DNA of 64,000 bases, from the NCBI RefSeq assembly GCF_900605015.1, contig NZ_LR027573.1, positions 528,898-592,897 of the forward strand, in the 5' to 3' direction. The stretch comes from Olsenella sp. Marseille-P4559. GTDB taxonomy: Bacteria > Actinomycetota > Coriobacteriia > Coriobacteriales > Atopobiaceae. A program made the position numbers and the translations under genes. This document shows positions 15,301 to 24,165 of this stretch, piece by piece. The notes below the pieces were generated by a model that was given only the letters and a program-made list of their open reading frames with translations, had not been told where the DNA came from and searched no databases. Numbering within the stretch: position 1 is the stretch's first letter; every line of letters starts with the position of its first letter.

Positions 15301-17430
15301 TCAGTGCCAGATGCGCTCCGCATCCTCGTCGGTGATGATCCATTCGTTGCCATCAAGGCGCCAGTTCGCGAAGTCCTGGGAATCGCCCGAGATCTCGTAC
15401 TCGCGCCAGCTGGTGTCCAGTTTTCCGTTGCTCGTCGTCATGAGGTAGTAGCGCAGGCGATCCGCGGAATCGCTGCGATCCTCGATTGCCTGGTTGAACT
15501 CACCGTAGTGGTCAAGCACATCCTGCGAGGCACCCATGCCCTTGAGCATCGTTGCCTGAAGGTCGTAGTGGCTCGCGGGCTGCTGGGAAATCTGGCAGGG
15601 CACAGAATCCGCCTCGGCAGACTGGGCGGGCTTCACGAAGATGATGGGCGTCGAGACGCCATCGAGGTCATCGGGCGTGAGATACCAGGTGCCGTGGTCT
15701 GCCGTGATGACCACCGTGGTGCTGTCATAGAGCCCCAAGCGCTTGAGCTCGCCCAGATACGTGCGCACGATCTTGAACGCGCCCACCATCTGGGACTCCC
15801 AGTCATTCGACTCCGCGACCCTGTTGCCCTCGGCATCCATGATGAAGGGATAGTGGGTCCCCTCAAGGTGGATGAAGCGGAACGAGGCATTCTCGCCGTT
15901 GACGGTTAGGCCGCTCTCCTTGAGCTTCTGGAAGTATGCGGGATCATCGATGGCGTAGGGCGTGGTGTCGGGAGACGAGGCACCCTCGCTCGAGACCATG
16001 CCCTGGTTGAGCTGGTCGGTATAGAACCAGAAGAATGGCTTGGCAATCCACGGCATGTCGCGATAAAGCGCGCACTGATACAGAATGCGGAGGGTACCCT
16101 GCCAATCAAGGGCGCTCCTTGCAACATCCGAGTTACTCTCGAAGTTCTCGGCATGCTGTCCTAGATACTCTCTCCAGCCATCGATCCAATCCGCAGAGTC
16201 AGAGTAGATGTCCGTGGTGTAGCCCTGAGCCGCTACATCATCCAAGAAGTGGCTGTCTGAGTACATGGACGAGAGGAAATCCGCCGCATCCTCGCCCTTT
16301 TGTGGCCGCACGCCCGTAAGCAGAGAAGGGATGCCATAGCGTGTGGGAATCATAGAACCCGTGCTGTTCTGGTACCAGGTAAAGCCATCCAAACCGTCAA
16401 GCATGTTTGGGTTGTCGGCATATGCTTTCTTGGCATCCGCAGTGTCCGTCATGTCCAGCACAAAGCACACCACGTTCTTCTTGCCCGAGACGTCAAAGAG
16501 GCCCTTCTCGGTAATGGTGATGGACTCTGGCTCGGATGCCGCCTTAGACACAATGTCAACAACGCCGGCAACCTGCACGACGATCAGAGCAGCGCTCAAC
16601 GCTGCGGCAGCGGCCCTCCCCACGCGCGGACGCTTGACCGCAAGAGCAACAAGGACGATGACGATCGCCGCCCACACAAGCAGGCTGATACCAGTGATGG
16701 ACGCAAACTGGGTCCAGTCCACAAGGTTGCCATCGGCGACTGGCAGGCTTGAATTCATGAAGAGCACCTGCACATAGGCGCCAACGCCAAGTGCCACGGC
16801 AATGGCAATGACCACGTCAAAGACGCGCCCACGAATTGCCGAGATGGCAAGGCCGGAAACAGCTGCGATAGCGAGGCCAGCCACCACCACAACCTGCCAC
16901 ACTTGCTTTACGCCAAAGAGGAGGCTGTCGGAGCTGCCGGCAACAAGCTCAAGCGGTGCCACCACGAACATCGTGAGGGCGAGAAACACGCAGGCGAGAA
17001 GCGCGAGCACGATGCGGCGACGCCAGGGCAGGCCCGCCGGGCGGCGTGCGCTGGCCCCGCGCGCGGACGCGCCGACCGAGGCGAGCGCCTCGCGGGCGGC
17101 GGCGTCGGCGGCCGGCTTGCTGGCCGGGTCGATGCGGGAGACCGCGGGCTCCGCCACGCGGCCCGCGCCCTCGTCTATGCGGAGGAGCCTCACGAGCGCC
17201 TTGCGGGTGCGCCTGAAGGCCACGCCGAGCACCGCCGAGAGCGCCACCGCCACTGCGGCCAGCGCCTGGATGGTGTAGGTCATGACCGAGGGGTCCACGT
17301 ACGCGAGGGCCGGGGTGGCCATCGCCGTGAGCAGGCAGGCGCTTATTGCAGCAAGGCCAAGGACGTCCCACACAAGGACCATCAGGTGCCCAGCAATGCG
17401 GTTCGCACCCTTCAGGGAGCGGCTACTCAT
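15301..17430 (-). CDS. Membrane LTA-synthase/sulfatase-like phosphohydrolase (2)
   Basis: A 709-residue paralogue of the downstream protein with the same order: membrane anchor, ATPALAYVDPSVMTYTIQALA segment nearly identical to the other, several membrane helices, then the hydrolase domain (NVVCFVLDMTD, IPTRYGIPSLL, VVITADHGTW). The reading frame stays open far upstream, but the extension lies inside the preceding gene and is low-complexity; the ATG pair at 17430/17433, overlapping the fusion gene by 8-11 bases, is the realistic start and gives the same length as the paralogue. DNA similarity of the 5' parts suggests local duplication. Probably acts on glycerophosphate-containing polymers made by its upstream neighbour (inference). 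Confidence 0.82.
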   Translation of the reverse strand: MSSRSLKGANRIAGHLMVLVWDVLGLAAISACLLTAMATPALAYVDPSVMTYTIQALAAVAVALSAVLGVAFRRTRKALVRLLRIDEGAGRVAEPAVSRIDPASKPAADAAAREALASVGASARGASARRPAGLPWRRRIVLALLACVFLALTMFVVAPLELVAGSSDSLLFGVKQVWQVVVVAGLAIAAVSGLAISAIRGRVFDVVIAIAVALGVGAYVQVLFMNSSLPVADGNLVDWTQFASITGISLLVWAAIVIVLVALAVKRPRVGRAAAAALSAALIVVQVAGVVDIVSKAASEPESITITEKGLFDVSGKKNVVCFVLDMTDTADAKKAYADNPNMLDGLDGFTWYQNSTGSMIPTRYGIPSLLTGVRPQKGEDAADFLSSMYSDSHFLDDVAAQGYTTDIYSDSADWIDGWREYLGQHAENFESNSDVARSALDWQGTLRILYQCALYRDMPWIAKPFFWFYTDQLNQGMVSSEGASSPDTTPYAIDDPAYFQKLKESGLTVNGENASFRFIHLEGTHYPFIMDAEGNRVAESNDWESQMVGAFKIVRTYLGELKRLGLYDSTTVVITADHGTWYLTPDDLDGVSTPIIFVKPAQSAEADSVPCQISQQPASHYDLQATMLKGMGASQDVLDHYGEFNQAIEDRSDSADRLRYYLMTTSNGKLDTSWREYEISGDSQDFANWRLDGNEWIITDEDAERIWH

Positions 17431-19369
17431 CATCGCTGCCCTGATCCCCCGTCCCAAACGCGCCAGCCGCGGTGATGTCCTTGCCGTCCTGCTTTGCGAG
17501 GACCTCGCCGAGGATGTACTTGCCTGCCGTCTCGCCGCCGTGGCCGAGGTTGTAGATGAAGCCGTCGCGAATCTGGCGGATCTTGTCGTTCCAAGCGGAG
17601 GAGTTCGTGACCATGTCATCGATGACGCCCTCGAGCTCGGAGAGATCCTTGGGATCAAGCGAGCGGCCAATCTGGTTGCGCAGCGTGATGTCGGTGGGCG
17701 TGATGCCAACCTGCTCGTAGTCCGGGTTGATGACCTTCATGGGGGTGTCAATGAAGAGCGACGGCTTCAGCGTGGTGAACGAGAATTCCTCGGCGATCGT
17801 CGACCAGTCGGTAATCAGCACGTCGGACTCGAGGATGGAGCCGTGGCCGGAGAAGTCCGCCTCGATGGTCAGCTCGTCGGGGCTCACCTTGGAGTAGCGC
17901 TCGACGAGCGCCTCCCAGCGCGGGCGGTAGCGCTTCACGTACTCGGGGTGGGGGCGAAGGATCACGTGATAGCCGTGGCCCAGCAGGCGGCCGAGCATGT
18001 CGTCGATGCAGGTGTCGAGGATGTTGTCCGTGTTCCACGAGGGGGCGATGAGGATGATGGGGCGCTCGTGCCTCTCGTGCGGCATCTTCTCGTAGTCCGC
18101 CATCTCGCGGTCGAGAAGGTCGTAGCCGATCTTGGGGACCTTCTTCTTCTGCGTGTGGTAGGCCTTCTCCATGGCACGGATCTCTGCCTTCTGGTGGGGG
18201 CCGACGCACATGATGGTGTCGTAGTTGTCGTACTCCTGCTTGGTGCCAGTCATGTGCATCGAGGTCATGTGGTGGCACATGTAGATGTACTCGATATCCT
18301 TGCGGATGTAGGAGCGCTTGATGTAGTACACGTCGAGTGCGCCGAGGGAAGTCACCATGACGTCCGCGTCCATCTTCATCATGAGGGTGATGAGGCGCTT
18401 CTGGTCGAGGAAGTACGGAATGAGGCGCGGCTCTCGCTTGGCGATGTCAAAGACCTGGTCGTCTGGGTCACTCGTCAGGTAGTGGATACGCACGTCGGAA
18501 TTGTTGAGCAGCCACTCGATGGCACCCTGGAAGTACTTGTAGAAGCCCGAGCTCTCGGAGTAGAACGCCAGGTGCTTGCCATCGATCTTGAAGAAGCGCT
18601 TGTAGTCTGCCTTGGCGCGGCGGGCAAGCGGATCCGGCTGGTACCACTTGCGGTCGCTCTTGGTGGCCTCCTCGATGGCGTTGAACTCGTCGCGCGCCCT
18701 GTTGAGGTCCTCGTAGTCGATGTACTTGCGCGGCTTAACAATCACGTTGCACAGCGCCTGTACCGCAATGGAGAGCAGGTTGGAGCACACCCAGTAGAAC
18801 GCCATGCCGCACACCACGTAGAAGCCCAGGAAGAGCGAGAGCGCAATGGAGAGGCCGTTAGTCGTGTTCTTCTCGGCACGAGACTGCTCGCGCTGGAGGG
18901 GGTTGATGTGGTTGGACGCCCAGCCCATGATGACTGCCGAGAGACCCGCGAGGAGCGGCATGATGAGCGACGCACCACCGTTCTCGATGGGGACAAGGCC
19001 CAGGAACTCGGTGCCGGGTGCGCCGGAATCTGTGATGGAGTGGATGACGTCCACCAGGCCAAAGAGGATGATCACCTGGATGGCGAGGGGGATGAGCGAG
19101 AGCAGGGCATGGTAGTGCCTCTCGTGATAGAGCTCGTTCTGCTTCTCCTCGATGGTCTCGCGGTCGCCGTAGTAGCGGCACTTGATGCGGAAGAGCTCTG
19201 GCATGAGCTGCACCATCACGATGCTGTTCTTCTGGCACCACACCGAAAGCGGCATCAGGATGACCTTGGAGAACAGGGTGAAGATAAAGATTGCCGCCCA
19301 CCAGCTGCCGGTAAGGTCATAGGCCGGCTGTACGATAAGCGAGAAGAAGTTCGCTAGAGCCTCGAACAT
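17423..19369 (-). CDS. YidC/Oxa1 domain fused to CDP-glycerol glycerophosphotransferase
   Basis: A 648-residue two-domain protein. Residues 1-215 look like YidC/Oxa1: five membrane segments, FTLFSKVILMPLSV with Lys35 where YidC has its groove Arg, a charged cytoplasmic hairpin (YYGDRETIEEKQNELYHER), and GMAFYWVCSNLLSIAVQ near the end. Residues 250-648 are a TagB/TagF-like transferase (HHMTSMHMTG, APSWNTDN, ILRPHPEY, LITDWSTIAEEF). The ATG at 19369 follows GGGAG. The YidC signal peptide and periplasmic domain are absent. The obvious reading is a membrane-anchored polymerase for a glycerophosphate polymer; whether the insertase part still inserts proteins is open. Two LTA-synthase-like genes follow. 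Confidence 0.85.
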   Translation of the reverse strand: MFEALANFFSLIVQPAYDLTGSWWAAIFIFTLFSKVILMPLSVWCQKNSIVMVQLMPELFRIKCRYYGDRETIEEKQNELYHERHYHALLSLIPLAIQVIILFGLVDVIHSITDSGAPGTEFLGLVPIENGGASLIMPLLAGLSAVIMGWASNHINPLQREQSRAEKNTTNGLSIALSLFLGFYVVCGMAFYWVCSNLLSIAVQALCNVIVKPRKYIDYEDLNRARDEFNAIEEATKSDRKWYQPDPLARRAKADYKRFFKIDGKHLAFYSESSGFYKYFQGAIEWLLNNSDVRIHYLTSDPDDQVFDIAKREPRLIPYFLDQKRLITLMMKMDADVMVTSLGALDVYYIKRSYIRKDIEYIYMCHHMTSMHMTGTKQEYDNYDTIMCVGPHQKAEIRAMEKAYHTQKKKVPKIGYDLLDREMADYEKMPHERHERPIILIAPSWNTDNILDTCIDDMLGRLLGHGYHVILRPHPEYVKRYRPRWEALVERYSKVSPDELTIEADFSGHGSILESDVLITDWSTIAEEFSFTTLKPSLFIDTPMKVINPDYEQVGITPTDITLRNQIGRSLDPKDLSELEGVIDDMVTNSSAWNDKIRQIRDGFIYNLGHGGETAGKYILGEVLAKQDGKDITAAGAFGTGDQGSDDE

Positions 19370-19536
19370 TGTGTGTGACTCCCGGATTTTCAGGTGACAT
19401 TGGGACCGTGTTACCTTACCACGCCAGGGCCCATGCATGACGTCTCACTTACAAGAGTCGCGCCGAGAGGCGCAGCGTCCACGCTGCCTGCGGTATCCTC
19501 GTTCGGTGAAGTGCACGTTCGCGAGAGGAGCTTGGC

Positions 19537-20772
19537 ATGGCAGCTGTTGGCACTACCGTTCTGGTCGGGCAGTCCGGAGGCCCCACCGCCGCGATAAACG
19601 CAAGCCTCGCAGGGGTCGTGAGCGCCACGCACGCGGCCGGCCTTGACGCGGTAGGCATGCGCTACGGCATCCAGGGGCTTCTCGACGGGCGCACGGTTGA
19701 CCTTGACGAGCGGCTGGGCAGCCCGGCAGAGCTCGAGCTTCTCTCCCACACGCCTTCGAGCTACTTGGGCAGTTGCCGCTACAAGCTGCCGGACCCGACA
19801 ACGGACGAGGCGCCCTATCGCAGGCTCTTCGAGCGCTTCGACGAGCTTGGGGCCCGCACGGTTCTCTACATTGGCGGCAACGATTCCATGGACACCATCG
19901 CGAAGCTCTCCCGCTACGGCGGGGCCATGGGCTCCGGCATTCGCTTTGTGGGCGTGCCCAAGACGATAGACAACGACCTCATCCTCACCGACCACACGCC
20001 CGGCTACGGCAGCGCGGCCAAGTTCATTGCCGCCACGATGGACGAGCTGGCATGCGACGCAGACGTCTACGACCTTGGGAGCGTCATGTTCGTCGAGATC
20101 ATGGGGCGCGACGCCGGATGGCTTGCCGCCTCTGCCGCCCTTGCAGGAGAAGCTGGCGGCCACGCGCCCGACCTCGTGCTCCTTCCTGAGGTGCCCCTTG
20201 TGGAGCAGACGCTGCTCGAGCGCATCTCCGACCTTATGGTCAGAAAGAACACCGTGGTCGTGGCGGTAAGCGAGGGCGTACGCACGCCAGAGGGCACGCT
20301 CGTGTGCGAGGCGAGCGGCGCCACGGCGCGCCTCGACGCCTTTGGGCATGCAGCCGCGCTCTCGGGCACGAGCCGCTACCTTGCAGACCTCGTGCACCAA
20401 GAGCTGGGGTGCAAGACGCGCGCGGTCGAACTCTGCACCACCCAGCGCTGCGCGGCGCACCTTGCGAGCCAAACGGACCTCACGGAGGCCGCAGGCCTTG
20501 GCGCGTACGGCACCAACGCTGCCCTTGGGGGTGCGTCTGGGGTCATGAGCGCACTCGAGCGCGTGTCCGACAGCCCCTACGAGGTGCACTACAACCTGGT
20601 TGACGTGAATCGCGTGGCAAATGCCGTGAAGGGCGTGCCGGCAGAGATGGTGAGCAAGGACGGGATGGGCGTAACGGAGAAGTTCTTGCGCTATGCACGT
20701 CCGCTTGTCACTGGCGAGCCGTCGCTCTCGTTCGTGGGTGGCGTACCGGCACACGTGGCGCCGCTGGCGTAG
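19537..20772 (+). CDS. PPi-type 6-phosphofructokinase
   Basis: A 411-residue group-A phosphofructokinase. VGQSGGPTAAINA binds phosphate; IGGNDSMDT replaces the ATP-enzyme GGDGS motif, and VPKTIDNDL has Lys where ATP enzymes have Gly. Both changes mark pyrophosphate as phosphoryl donor (EC 2.7.1.90 activity), making glycolysis reversible at this step. EIMGRDAGWLAA is also conserved. Start ATG follows GAGAGGAG. It is divergent from the envelope operon (167-base gap) and stands alone; palindromic repeats follow. Confidence 0.9.
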   Translation: MAAVGTTVLVGQSGGPTAAINASLAGVVSATHAAGLDAVGMRYGIQGLLDGRTVDLDERLGSPAELELLSHTPSSYLGSCRYKLPDPTTDEAPYRRLFERFDELGARTVLYIGGNDSMDTIAKLSRYGGAMGSGIRFVGVPKTIDNDLILTDHTPGYGSAAKFIAATMDELACDADVYDLGSVMFVEIMGRDAGWLAASAALAGEAGGHAPDLVLLPEVPLVEQTLLERISDLMVRKNTVVVAVSEGVRTPEGTLVCEASGATARLDAFGHAAALSGTSRYLADLVHQELGCKTRAVELCTTQRCAAHLASQTDLTEAAGLGAYGTNAALGGASGVMSALERVSDSPYEVHYNLVDVNRVANAVKGVPAEMVSKDGMGVTEKFLRYARPLVTGEPSLSFVGGVPAHVAPLA

Positions 20773-20804
20773 TGACCGGGGCTACCCGAAGAGCGGGGCA
20801 TCGC

Positions 20805-20867
20805 GGGATTTTGTTGCCGGGCAATGGAATCCCATTGCCTGGCAGCGGGATTCCATTCCGGGGCAGG
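20805..20867. repeat. Three 21-bp tandem repeats
   Basis: Three degenerate 21-base units start at 20805, 20826 and 20847, each beginning GGRATTYCAT or close to it and ending in a GGGCA-like stretch. Units 1-2 can fold (20817-20842, 11 bp stem with one G-U). No U-tract follows. They lie 32 bases after the PFK stop. Confidence 0.7.
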
Positions 20868-20872
20868 GCCGG

Positions 20873-20941
20873 GGTCGATACACATTCGTCACCCGAACGT
20901 GTATCGACCTGCACGGGTCACGCATTCGGATGCGAATGTGT
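20873..20941. repeat. REP-like double palindrome, locus A
   Basis: Two hairpins in tandem: GGTCGATACAC (20873-20883) with GTGTATCGACC (20899-20909), and ACGCATTCG (20920-20928) with CGAATGTGT (20933-20941). The stretch CGACCTGC..G.GTCAC.CATTCG recurs at 33390-33413. The rest of the 573-base gap 20,773-21,345 has another 11-base inverted repeat (21006-21016 / 21074-21084) and the regulator leader; no gene was seen in it. Confidence 0.75.
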
Positions 20942-21005
20942 AGCGGGGAGGGCTCCCGGAGTCGGGCAGCGAGCCAGGCGGGGCAACGCCGGCCCCCCAC
21001 CTCCC

Positions 21006-21084
21006 TTCTCTAGCGGAATCCGTGACTCGACCTTCTCGGCAACTGGATAAACGCGACCCTCGGTTCATGGAAACCGCTAGAGAA
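21006..21084. repeat. Inverted repeat TTCTCTAGCGG
   Basis: TTCTCTAGCGG (21006-21016) and CCGCTAGAGAA (21074-21084) are perfect 11-base inverted arms 57 bases apart. CGTGACTCGAC (21021-21031) inside it also occurs at 33336-33346 at the edge of REP locus B, tying the two repeat regions together. Confidence 0.6.
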
Positions 21085-21345
21085 TGATGACGAGGACGAT
21101 TCCGTGACGAATCTCGAGGCGAACCCTCGCCAACTACACCGTTACGCTGGGCCTGCCGTGGCGCAATTGCCACGTTTGCCGAACAATTAGCTCTGCCCAG
21201 CGGCGAAGAGGGCATAATGGAAGCAAAGTGCGGAGGCATGTTGTCTTCCGCAGACGAGTGGTGGGGGCTACTCGCACAAGGAGGGGATTCGCAGAACGGT
21301 GACAGTCGCATTGTGCAAAATAGGCATCTGGGGGAGGTTTGTGCA

Positions 21346-22125
21346 ATGCTGAGAAGCATAAGGAATGGAAGACGGAAGCCCATGGAGATTAGCGCAGACC
21401 GATGGGTCTCCATGGTCGGCAAGGGTGCACTCCAGGATTACCAGGATTGCTTCGTCCGAGACTATCGGATACCGCTTCTTCTCGTCGACACACAGGGCAA
21501 GCCCCTGCTCGTCCCCTCGCTTAAAGTCGACTTCTGCGACTTTGTGCAATCGGGCGTCCCCCATGACTGCTCGGGCGTTGCAGGGCATGACGCAGCAGAC
21601 GTCGTTCGCTACTTTGAAAGCAGGCGGGTCTTCGACCCTCTGCTTAGGACCTGCAACTTTGGCATAACTACCTTTGCCGTTCCCGTCTTCTTCAACGCAC
21701 GCCTCGTCGCCCTGTGGCGCTGCGACGGCTTCGTGTTCGACGACACCCCCCATTCCGAGCAGCTTAGCGCCAAGTTCGACATCCCCGTCATCAGCCGCGG
21801 GGAGTTCAAGAACGCCACCTCATGGCTCGAGTGCATCTGCCGTCTCCTCGACATTCACCTCGACGCCACGGCAGGTTCCAGCAATCCCGCACCCACTCGC
21901 GTCCTCTCGCCCGTCCTCACCCCGCGCGAGAACGAGATTGCCATCCTGGTGTGCGACGGGCTGAGCAACTCCCAGATAGCCGACCGCCTGTTCCTCAGCG
22001 AGAAGACCGTGAAGACCCACATGAGCAGCATCCTCGCCAAGCTCGGGGTGAAGAACCGCGTGCAGCTCATCTGCGAGTACTCGGATTCGTTCGACACGGA
22101 CAAGCGCCAGACCATGGCGGTGTGA
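21346..22125 (+). CDS. PocR-domain LuxR-type regulator
   Basis: A 259-residue transcription factor. Residues 15-135 fit the PocR sensory domain (DYQDCFVRDYRIPLLLVDTQGKP with conserved Cys residues at the end of the strands, TCNFGITTFAVPV); residues 190-255 form a LuxR-type helix-turn-helix (LTPRENEIAILVCDGLSNSQIA, SEKTVKTHMSSILAKL). PocR domains sense small organic molecules or redox ligands. The ATG at 21346 follows GGGGGAGG at 8 bases; the frame is open further upstream without a better start. A receiver-domain gene follows 4 bases later and the hpd genes next, so it is a candidate regulator of p-cresol formation. Confidence 0.82.
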   Translation: MLRSIRNGRRKPMEISADRWVSMVGKGALQDYQDCFVRDYRIPLLLVDTQGKPLLVPSLKVDFCDFVQSGVPHDCSGVAGHDAADVVRYFESRRVFDPLLRTCNFGITTFAVPVFFNARLVALWRCDGFVFDDTPHSEQLSAKFDIPVISRGEFKNATSWLECICRLLDIHLDATAGSSNPAPTRVLSPVLTPRENEIAILVCDGLSNSQIADRLFLSEKTVKTHMSSILAKLGVKNRVQLICEYSDSFDTDKRQTMAV

Positions 22126-22129
22126 TGCC

Positions 22130-23032
22130 ATGCGGCCTCCCAAGCTCCTCTTTGTGTGCTCCAACGAAGAAGCGCGCCGACGTTTCAAGGATGGCCTCGG
22201 CGCATATGGCTGCAACGTCGTCCTCTGCTACCGTGCCGAGGAGGCGTTCCGCATCGTTCGCACCTATCGCATCGACGTTGTGATCTTCTCCGTGGAGCTG
22301 CAGGACATGAGCGGGTATGAGGCCTGCCGACGCCTTCGCGAGCTCTACAACATCGTCGAGCAGCCCGTCGTCATCTACTCCACGCACGACTCCCCCGAGG
22401 AGCGCCTCGCCGCATTCCGCGCCGGCGCCAACATCTTCACCTTCGAGCCGATACTCTTCGACCGGCTGTACTACGTGGTGATGCTTCTCGTGCGCGGCAA
22501 GCGCATGATGCAGCGATCGATGCCGCTCGAGCAGATGCTCCGAGTGGCCGACAAGCAGGCCACCAACGCCACCGAACCGCCCACAGAGATCGTTGGCTCC
22601 AACGGCACGCTCTTGAAGTCCGACGCGCTGCGCTGGACCGACGTCCTCACGCAGAACGTGGGTCTCGCGCAACAATCCCAGGCCATCGTCCACGAGATGG
22701 TCAACCTCACGCTCGACCTGGTGCCGCGTTACGGCTCCATCGAGAAAGTCCTCTCCTACCTCGACGACCTCTGGGAGGGCACGAACGCCCGGATAGAACT
22801 CGACTGCGTATTTGGGAACGAGGGCAAGCGCTACTCGCTCGACGTCGACCATGCCACGACGGACGGCGCATGCGCCCTCATACTCATGTTCTGCGAGGAG
22901 ATTCTTGACGGATACGCCCCCTCGGAGGCGCTCGACCGCATTGCCGCAGACGGCTCCGTGAACCGCGACGAGGTCGAGTCGCTGCGCCGCGTCCTCGTCG
23001 CGGACGACTTCATATCGAACATCTTTGGCTAG
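22130..23032 (+). CDS. Receiver-domain protein
   Basis: A 300-residue protein starting with a response-regulator receiver-like domain (residues 4-125): LLFVCSNEEARRRFKDGL, VVIFSVELQDMSGYEACRRL and VVIYSTHDSPEERLAAFRAGA. The usual phospho-acceptor Asp is not evident (VVIFSVELQDMSG has Ser at that place), so it may be a pseudo-receiver. Residues 140-300 are helical with no DNA-binding motif that I recognise. It is 4 bases after the LuxR gene and surely cotranscribed; it may be its partner. Function unknown. Confidence 0.75.
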   Translation: MRPPKLLFVCSNEEARRRFKDGLGAYGCNVVLCYRAEEAFRIVRTYRIDVVIFSVELQDMSGYEACRRLRELYNIVEQPVVIYSTHDSPEERLAAFRAGANIFTFEPILFDRLYYVVMLLVRGKRMMQRSMPLEQMLRVADKQATNATEPPTEIVGSNGTLLKSDALRWTDVLTQNVGLAQQSQAIVHEMVNLTLDLVPRYGSIEKVLSYLDDLWEGTNARIELDCVFGNEGKRYSLDVDHATTDGACALILMFCEEILDGYAPSEALDRIAADGSVNRDEVESLRRVLVADDFISNIFG

Positions 23033-23038
23033 AACGCG

Positions 23039-23073
23039 CGCGGGATGCGGCGAGAGACACGTCGCATCCCGCG
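23039..23073. terminator. Bidirectional terminator-like hairpin
   Basis: An 11-bp stem CGCGGGATGCG (23039-23049) / CGCATCCCGCG (23063-23073) lies between the convergent receiver-protein and hpdA genes. There is no strong U-tract on either strand. Confidence 0.55.
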
Positions 23074-23082
23074 GCAGCGACA

Positions 23083-24075
23083 TCAGAACGGAGTCTCGCT
23101 CCCCACGTAGCACTTAACGCCATGGCCCTGAACCACCTTACGGAGGCTCTCGAGCTTCTCGGGCGCGGTGGGCTTGTCGTCCGCAAAGGCGTACGTCATC
23201 GAGAGCTCCTCCCACTTGCTCACGCCAAGACGGTGGAACGGGAGGATGTTGAGTTCGTCCAGGCCCACCTCCCTCATGAAGGCGCCAATCTTGTCGAAGT
23301 CCTCCTCGGTGTCGTTGAAGCCCCGAATGACCGGTGTGCGCAGGATGAGGCGAGCGGCGCAGTTGGAGTTCGCGAAGGCACGGATGTTCTTCAGCACCTG
23401 CTCGTTGCCCATGCCCGTGTACTCGCGGTGCTTCTCGGTGTCCATGCTCTTGAGGTCGTTGAAGGCAAAGTCGATGTGGCGCATCACGCTGAGGTAGACG
23501 TCCGTCGCGGCAAAGGCCTCCGTCTCGATGGCCTTGTGGATGTATGCCTCGTCGCAGCGCTCCAGCACGGCGAGAAGGAACTCGGGCTGGAACATGGGGT
23601 CGCCGCCCGAGAAGGTCACGCCGCCGTTGCCGGACCAGTAGTGGCGGTCACGCTCGAGGATGTGCATGATCTGTTCGACCGTGTATTCCTCGGATATCGT
23701 GGCCAGGGCATCGTCGAAGCAGGCCTTCACGCACTCGAACGTCGTGCAGACGTGGCACTTCTCCCAGTCGAACTTCATGGGGTGGTCCGGGCTCTGCGAG
23801 TTGTCGCTCACGGCACCGTAGGGGCAGGCGTCCATACAGCGCGTGCAGCGCTTGTCGGCACGGTTCACGCACTTGGAGGCGCGATAGAGCTTGCCCTGCC
23901 GGTTGTAGAAGCTCTCGGGGTTGCAGCACCACCTGCAGCGAAAGGGGCAGCCAGACATGAAGATGAGCGTCCTGCAGCCAGGGCCATCGTGAACGCTGTA
24001 GGACTGTATGTCGAAGACCCTTCCCTTGAGCTCTCGGTCCCTGTCGCTCAATGGTGCGGAAAGACTTCTCCTCAT
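23083..24075 (-). CDS. hpdA: 4-hydroxyphenylacetate decarboxylase activating enzyme
   Basis: A 330-residue radical SAM glycyl-radical activase. CPFRCRWC (Cys43, Cys47, Cys50) binds the SAM [4Fe-4S] cluster; the insert around residues 69-115 has further Cys clusters (CTRCMDACPYGAV, CHVCTTFECVKAC) as in activases with auxiliary clusters. FSGGDPMFQPEF is the GGE-like SAM site. It uses SAM to put the radical on the C-terminal Gly loop of HpdB. It is divergent from hpdB with a 295-base regulatory gap, rather than downstream as in clostridial hpdBCA. GAGGAG precedes the ATG. Confidence 0.88.
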   Translation of the reverse strand: MRRSLSAPLSDRDRELKGRVFDIQSYSVHDGPGCRTLIFMSGCPFRCRWCCNPESFYNRQGKLYRASKCVNRADKRCTRCMDACPYGAVSDNSQSPDHPMKFDWEKCHVCTTFECVKACFDDALATISEEYTVEQIMHILERDRHYWSGNGGVTFSGGDPMFQPEFLLAVLERCDEAYIHKAIETEAFAATDVYLSVMRHIDFAFNDLKSMDTEKHREYTGMGNEQVLKNIRAFANSNCAARLILRTPVIRGFNDTEEDFDKIGAFMREVGLDELNILPFHRLGVSKWEELSMTYAFADDKPTAPEKLESLRKVVQGHGVKCYVGSETPF

Positions 24076-24165
24076 CGTCTGTCTCCTCTCGCGTTGGCAA
24101 ACATCACAGCCTGGAAACTGTCCGTTTGGCCTTGATTATTGGCGATGGGCGAATCTCGTCCGTAG

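Noticed and set aside
13144-17430. True arylsulfatases
   Set aside because: The C/S-x-P-x-R formylglycine motif is absent; the LTA-synthase-like group fits better.
17431-17709. 92-codon N-terminal extension of the second LTA-synthase-like protein
   Set aside because: Lies in the coding sequence of the preceding gene, is Ser/Arg/Ala low-complexity, and the paralogue has no such part.
17282-19357. Very long plus-strand ORF (691 codons) opposite the YidC fusion
   Set aside because: Shadow of a high-G+C gene; no family similarity and no ribosome site, while the minus strand is clearly coding.
19411-20754. 447-codon minus-strand ORF opposite the PPi-PFK
   Set aside because: Shadow ORF; the PFK motifs on the plus strand are clear.
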